Below, in pieces: positions 60,423-64,000 of a stretch of 64,000 nucleotides of DNA; the stretch's first letter is position 1; every line of letters begins with the position of its first letter. Source of the stretch: UBA6107 sp034430175 (GTDB taxonomy: Bacteria > Chloroflexota > Anaerolineae > Anaerolineales > Anaerolineaceae); the NCBI GenBank assembly GCA_034430175.1, contig DAOUFI010000007.1, positions 1 to 64,000 on the forward strand. Reading direction: 5' to 3'. The notes beneath the pieces were generated by a model. It searched no databases. It was not told where the DNA came from and saw only the letters and a list, made by a program, of their open reading frames with translations. The translations under genes were made by a program, and so were the position numbers.

Positions 60423-61409
60423 ATGTCAGAAAACCAACCCACACGCAACCTGGCCTTGGACCTGGTACGCGTTACCGAGGCGGCAGCACTGGCAGCTGGC
60501 CGGTACATGGGACGGGGGAATAAAAATGAAGCGGACGGCGCGGCAGTATCAGCGATGCGTTTGCTGCTCAATCAGATCGAGATGGACGGCGAAATCGTAA
60601 TCGGAGAAGGTGAGAAAGACCAGGCGCCCATGCTTTACAACGGCGAACACCTGGGAACCGGTAAATCCCCCCACATGGACATCGCGGTGGATCCTGTGGA
60701 TGGCACACGTCCGCTGGCTCTGGGCCTGCCAAACTCAATCGCCACGGTGGCCATGGGCCCGCATGGAGCGTTTTTCAACCCTGGCCCTTTTCTTTACATG
60801 CAAAAAATCGCGGTTGGACCCGAAGCGAGCGGCGTGATCGACATCGAAGCGCCGGTGAAAACCAACCTGGAAAAGATCGCCCACGCCAAGGGGGAAGATG
60901 TGGAGAACCTGACGGTGGTCATCTTGGACCGGCCCAGGCACGAACAATTGATCCGCGAAGTACGCGAAGCCGGGGCGCGAATCAGTCTCATCCCCGACGG
61001 CGACGTTGCCGGTGCGTTGATGACCTCCATTCCCGGAACAGGGATAGATGTATTGATGGGGGTGGGGGGGACGCCTGAGGGGGTGTTGGCAGCTGCCGCG
61101 CTGCGCTGCACCGGAGGAAACATCGTTGGCAAACTGTTTGCCCGCAACAAAGATGAATTGGATCGAGCCAAAGCTATGGGTATGGATCCCAACCGGGTGC
61201 TGACAATCAACGACTTGGTCTCCACCGACGACGTGTTCTTTGCCGCGACAGGGATCACCAAGGGATACCTGCTTGAAGGGGTCTCCTATTTCCCGGATGG
61301 AGCCAGAACTGACAGCCTGGTGATGCGCGGCCTCACGGGAACGGTAAGGCGGATTACAGCCACTCACAGCTTGCGCAAGCTCGATCTGATCAGTTCGATC
61401 CAGTATTAA
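60423..61409 (+). CDS. glpX: Fructose-1,6-bisphosphatase class II
   Basis: Codes for 328 residues with AGGAG before the ATG. Removes the 1-phosphate of fructose 1,6-bisphosphate in gluconeogenesis. GlpX signatures: EGEKDQAPMLYNGE (metal-binding, about 61-74), DPVDGTRPLALG (lithium-sensitive phosphatase core), GVGGTPEGVLAAAALRC, and TDDVFFAATGIT. With pfkA at 28.9 kb the window holds both directions of this step. It replaces the dxr-rseP genes often found after cdsA. Confidence 0.95.
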   Translation: MSENQPTRNLALDLVRVTEAAALAAGRYMGRGNKNEADGAAVSAMRLLLNQIEMDGEIVIGEGEKDQAPMLYNGEHLGTGKSPHMDIAVDPVDGTRPLALGLPNSIATVAMGPHGAFFNPGPFLYMQKIAVGPEASGVIDIEAPVKTNLEKIAHAKGEDVENLTVVILDRPRHEQLIREVREAGARISLIPDGDVAGALMTSIPGTGIDVLMGVGGTPEGVLAAAALRCTGGNIVGKLFARNKDELDRAKAMGMDPNRVLTINDLVSTDDVFFAATGITKGYLLEGVSYFPDGARTDSLVMRGLTGTVRRITATHSLRKLDLISSIQY

Positions 61410-61412
61410 CAC

Positions 61413-61444
61413 AAAACGACCTCCGATAATTCGGAGGTCGTTTT
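61413..61444. terminator. Bidirectional terminator between glpX and the SIMPL gene
   Basis: A 14-bp perfect stem (61413-61426 with 61431-61444), loop TAAT, running from AAAACGACC to GGTCGTTTT; an A-run precedes and a T-run ends it. Confidence 0.95.
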
Positions 61445-61457
61445 CTAGTAGCGTTTA

Positions 61458-62180
61458 TTACTTGATTTCGTAGGTCATGTAAGCAGTGACCGAGATGAGG
61501 ATCTGTCCGGCAGAAACGGGGACGTTGTTGGAGTTCATCACGGCGCCGCCTTTACCATCGTAAATCGGAGAGGTCGAATTGCTAACCGAAACACTGATGG
61601 ACTGAAGGGAACCAAGTTTTACACCCGCAGAGTTGGCCATGGATTCAGCCTGTTTCTTGGCATCCTTGATGGCGATATCTTGAGCCTGGGCGATGGCAGC
61701 TTCCTTGTCTTGTACATCAAAGGTGATACCGTTGATGGTGTTGGCGCCGGAATTTACCACAGTGTCGAGCAAAGATCCCAGCGCGGTCAGATCACGAACA
61801 GTAACGTAGACGGTGTTATCCACAGCATAATAGGTACCAGAAATTTGTCCCATATTGTCGTAGGTGTTCATGGGATAGACGTTAAAGTTGGTCGTCTGAA
61901 TATCCTTGGCATCCACACCCATGGATTGGAGCGCTTCTGAAACCTTTTGCGCCTGGGCGCTATTCTGGCTCATGGCAGTGCTGATATCGGTGGCTTCAGT
62001 GTGTACACCAATATTGATGTAAGCGATGTCAGGAGCGACATAGACTTCACCTAAACCGGAAGCGCTCAACGTTGGGATGATTGGTGAGGTGGTCACCTGG
62101 ATGGGCGCGGAGGTTGAGCAAGCTGCCAACGAAGCAATCAAAAAGATGCCGGTAAAAATTAAGGTAATTGTACGTTTCAT
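61458..62180 (-). CDS. SIMPL-domain (DUF541) lipoprotein
   Basis: Codes for 240 residues. Signal peptide with lipobox LAAC (Cys21). The mature part is one SIMPL domain: SASGLGEVYVAPDIAYINIGVHTEATDISTAMSQNSAQAQKVSEAL, a KDIQTTNFNVYP strand, and a C-terminal AQAQDIAIKDAKKQAESMANSAGVKLG helix. Close to the OMP26/BP26-type fold that builds ring-shaped oligomers; the role is unknown. Faces glpX across a shared terminator. Confidence 0.88.
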   Translation of the reverse strand: MKRTITLIFTGIFLIASLAACSTSAPIQVTTSPIIPTLSASGLGEVYVAPDIAYINIGVHTEATDISTAMSQNSAQAQKVSEALQSMGVDAKDIQTTNFNVYPMNTYDNMGQISGTYYAVDNTVYVTVRDLTALGSLLDTVVNSGANTINGITFDVQDKEAAIAQAQDIAIKDAKKQAESMANSAGVKLGSLQSISVSVSNSTSPIYDGKGGAVMNSNNVPVSAGQILISVTAYMTYEIK

Positions 62181-62244
62181 TACAGTCTCCTTGTTGAAAT
62201 GTTTTTCATGTAGTTTAGACGCTTTTATTTGGAAAAAGTTCCAA

Positions 62245-62284
62245 AGGTAAAAAACTCCCGGTTTCCAAAAGGGAACCGGGAGTT
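62245..62284 (-). terminator. Terminator of the LiaF/PspC cluster
   Basis: AACTCCCGGTTTCC (62253-62266) and GGGAACCGGGAGTT (62271-62284) pair over 14 positions with one G-T; on the minus strand a TTTTTTACC tail follows. Confidence 0.93.
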
Positions 62285-62306
62285 CGAAATGTAACAGCGG
62301 GAAGAA

Positions 62307-63365
62307 CTAGTACCACTCGATGACCAGGCTGCCAACCGCCTGATCCACGTTCAATTTGATGGTGTAGTCGCCTGAAAAATCGGAGGTAATCTCATCGCCG
62401 CTTCGGGAGAAACCATTATCCAATCGTACCGAGGTCAGCCCACCCGAATATTGAATTGTCACCTGCGCCCCTTTTGGAAAGCGCAGAATGGTCTCACCTA
62501 CCGCACCCTCAACCTTGCCAGTGACGTTCACTTTGGCCGGGAAGGTGATCACCGTTTGACCTACAGCCATCTGGCTATCCACTTCCTGCACCTGGGTATC
62601 CGAAAGATCCAACACCATACTGCCGACCCCCATTTCGGTATCGAGGAATATGGTGTGAGTGGAATTGATCTTGAAAGCCCACGGCGATTGGTTCGATGAA
62701 GTAGAGTAAACTACCATAGCCGATGGCTTCAAAGAGAAGAAATCAGCCGCTTCTGATGGATGACTGTAGTTGGTAAGAAGGGTCATACTCCCAGGCAGGT
62801 ATACCGTACCCGTGATCAATTTATCCTCAGCTGCGTTTCCGGTGAGAAGCATTTCGCCCACCGGCTGCTGTAAGCTGATATTCGATGGTGTGGCGGACGC
62901 CAGCTTTTGCGAGACCGCTTCAGTTTTCATACCAGTGTTGAAAGGAGAGACCATCGAAAGCCAGAGGATGCCACCAACGAGTAAAAGCCCGAGCGCGACT
63001 CTGATAATAGTGCTCCAGAATGTTCGTTGGTGCGCGAAAGCCACATCCAGACCCCAGGCGATAATCAGTACCGGCCAAAGGCGCCATAAAAGATTCCAGC
63101 CACCCCAGGCCAGGTAGCCCAGGTTACCCAGGATCAATACCGTACCCAGACCAATCCCCACCAGCGGACCAGCCCATCCGTCACGGCGGTACAAACCGTC
63201 CAAGCCACCAGCGATGAAGATCAATGGCCAGTAGGTGCGCAGCAGTTCCCAGGAGGTGGTGTTGATGTAGCGAAGATTGATTAAAAGCAGAAAAACACCA
63301 ACAATCACCAGCAAAAGGGGAAAGAACAAACTTCTTGGTTTTCTAAACTCTTTTTTTTCGTCCAT
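62307..63365 (-). CDS. LiaF-like / DUF5668 membrane protein
   Basis: Codes for 352 residues. About four transmembrane segments in residues 15-140 (LFFPLLLVIVGVFLLLIN, YWPLIFIAGGLDGLYRR, LLWRLWPVLIIAWGLDVAF), the LiaI/LiaF-type TM domain. The C-terminal 200 residues are beta-strand rich (VEGAVGETILRFPKGAQVTIQYSGG), like the stacked strands of LiaF and DUF2154 (toast-rack) domains. Such proteins act in envelope-stress sensing in Firmicutes. A three-base gap joins it to the PspC-domain gene upstream, so co-transcribed. Confidence 0.8.
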   Translation of the reverse strand: MDEKKEFRKPRSLFFPLLLVIVGVFLLLINLRYINTTSWELLRTYWPLIFIAGGLDGLYRRDGWAGPLVGIGLGTVLILGNLGYLAWGGWNLLWRLWPVLIIAWGLDVAFAHQRTFWSTIIRVALGLLLVGGILWLSMVSPFNTGMKTEAVSQKLASATPSNISLQQPVGEMLLTGNAAEDKLITGTVYLPGSMTLLTNYSHPSEAADFFSLKPSAMVVYSTSSNQSPWAFKINSTHTIFLDTEMGVGSMVLDLSDTQVQEVDSQMAVGQTVITFPAKVNVTGKVEGAVGETILRFPKGAQVTIQYSGGLTSVRLDNGFSRSGDEITSDFSGDYTIKLNVDQAVGSLVIEWY

Positions 63366-63368
63366 TTT

Positions 63369-63836
63369 CTACTCTCCACGCGTTCCACGAACAAGCAAGG
63401 CAACACCTGCCAGAAGGATGAGGGCAGCCCAGATAACGCTGCCATTGATCTTGTCCAACCAGCTCAACCAACTAATGTTGAATTGTCTGAGCACCAGGAA
63501 TGCGCCGCCGGCTACCAGACCAATGCCGACAAGGCGAACCACGTTCTGATTGGGGGCGCTGACCGCACCGACAAAATCATCACGCATCATACCGGCACGA
63601 TCTCTCAATTCTTCTTTGTTGAATTGATCACCTTGACCGAGCGGCGTGACATGCCCTTCAGGCGGCATAACGATCCACAGGATGAGATACAGGGGAATTC
63701 CATATCCGCCAGCCACGGTTAAGACAACGAAAAAGAGACGGATCAAGGTTGGATCGATGTGGAAGTAAACCCCCAAACCTCCGCAAACGCCCCCCAGCAT
63801 TTTATTGCTGTTACTTCGGTAAAGTTTGTTTTGCAT
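63369..63836 (-). CDS. PspC-domain membrane protein
   Basis: Codes for 155 residues. The N-terminus is a PspC domain: LYRSNSNKMLGGVCGGLGVYF and then DPTLIRLFFVVLTVAGGYGIPLYLILWIVMP (about 22-57). The C-terminal half has two further hydrophobic segments (about 100-120, 130-150). PspC proteins respond to membrane damage. It leads into the LiaF-like gene and is preceded by another small membrane-protein gene, forming one envelope-stress operon on the minus strand. Confidence 0.88.
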   Translation of the reverse strand: MQNKLYRSNSNKMLGGVCGGLGVYFHIDPTLIRLFFVVLTVAGGYGIPLYLILWIVMPPEGHVTPLGQGDQFNKEELRDRAGMMRDDFVGAVSAPNQNVVRLVGIGLVAGGAFLVLRQFNISWLSWLDKINGSVIWAALILLAGVALLVRGTRGE

Positions 63837-63845
63837 AGGACCTCT

Positions 63846-64000
63846 CTATTTCTTCAAGAACGTGCGCGCGATCAGGTAAACACCAAAGATCACCAGAATG
63901 GCAGGCCAGATCAGACCCGCAAAAGATGCCATCATTTGGGACGAAAACAGCATGAAGCAGGTGCCAATGACACCGCAGACGCCAGCCGGAATCCAGGGCC
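63846..64000 (-). CDS. Membrane protein, C-terminal fragment cut by the window edge
   Basis: The last 51 codons of a minus-strand gene whose start lies beyond the window. The visible end has two hydrophobic segments (CGVIGTCFMLFSS and LIWPAILVIFGVYLIA) and finishes with RTFLKK. It is of the same style as its neighbours (short membrane helices with WPAILVIFG, as in LiaI/DUF5668), suggesting it is part of the same cluster. Too little is seen to name it. Confidence 0.6.
   Translation of the reverse strand, partial: PWIPAGVCGVIGTCFMLFSSQMMASFAGLIWPAILVIFGVYLIARTFLKK

Noticed and set aside
1..64000. CRISPR arrays, rRNA genes, prophage or an intact insertion sequence
   Set aside because: No spaced direct repeats, rRNA-like sequence, phage structural genes or complete transposase frame was seen on either strand.

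Overview
The window looks like one stretch of chromosome from an anaerobic member of the Chloroflexota, most likely class Anaerolineae. This is inferred from the gene mix and not from a marker phylogeny. It carries a bacterial Elp3, a large single-chain pyruvate:ferredoxin oxidoreductase, an unusually long SecA, a GlpX-type FBPase, two SagB/nitroreductase-type flavoproteins, an adrenodoxin-reductase-like FNR, many lipoproteins with Ser/Thr/Pro linkers, and no outer-membrane or LPS genes. The coding sequences are intact and closely packed. There is no rRNA, no CRISPR array, and no intact insertion sequence or prophage.

Layout. 0-5.3 kb: a secreted protein, a CinA-C / glycolipid glycosyltransferase / nucleosidase cluster, and metG on the opposite strand. 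5.5-10.7 kb: tRNA-Gln(UUG), then a glmU-CorC-cdd-recO run, a DUF3795 protein and a lipoprotein. 10.8-12.4 kb: a LysE exporter and about 0.9 kb of apparently decayed DNA. 12.4-17.8 kb: a secreted HEFTH metallopeptidase with a HAD hydrolase, a YfcC transporter, a MarR regulator with a nitroreductase, and a LuxR-type regulator. 17.8-25 kb: a methyltransferase divergent from elp3, a diguanylate cyclase, and a GT39 glycosyltransferase / membrane protein / CYTH operon. 25-33 kb: dnaE-pfkA, a SagB-like oxidoreductase with murJ, and an anchored coiled-coil protein. 33-37 kb: an HtrA-like lipoprotein protease, a CbpA-type DnaJ, a DNPH1-like hydrolase, a LysM lipoprotein and a Nudix hydrolase. 37-43 kb: PFOR, then a SufS-like cysteine desulfurase with a DsbA-like membrane protein. 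43-50 kb: secA, an aminotransferase and ribosomal protein S1. 50-58 kb: an M19 dipeptidase, an FNR-like flavoprotein, a paired M16 protease, acpS, a metallophosphoesterase, a ParB-fold-like protein and a small orphan gene. 58-64 kb: frr-uppS-cdsA-glpX, a SIMPL lipoprotein, and a PspC/LiaF-like envelope-stress cluster running off the right edge.

How the genes work together. Much of the window is housekeeping: translation (metG, tRNA-Gln, rpsA, frr, elp3), envelope building (glmU, murJ, uppS, cdsA, GT39, acpS), secretion and protein quality control (secA, HtrA-like, DnaJ, M16), replication and repair (dnaE, recO), and central carbon and anaerobic redox metabolism (pfkA, glpX, PFOR, FNR).

The most distinctive signals are regulatory. 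(1) A 76-residue orphan gene (57771-58001, minus) has a perfect-consensus sigma70 promoter. Its spacer contains a perfect AGAAC-N4-GTTCT palindrome of the Gram-positive LexA/SOS-box type, next to a second perfect 21-bp palindrome. Related palindromes lie in front of the LuxR-type gene at 17.4 kb and between convergent genes at 10.8 kb. (2) The rpsA leader can fold into a compact three-way junction that resembles a tRNA without an anticodon arm. (3) The MarR gene has an almost leaderless start, with an operator-like palindrome between its -10 box and its ATG. (4) An extended -10 element (TGCTATAAT or a close variant) recurs in front of several genes with no visible -35.
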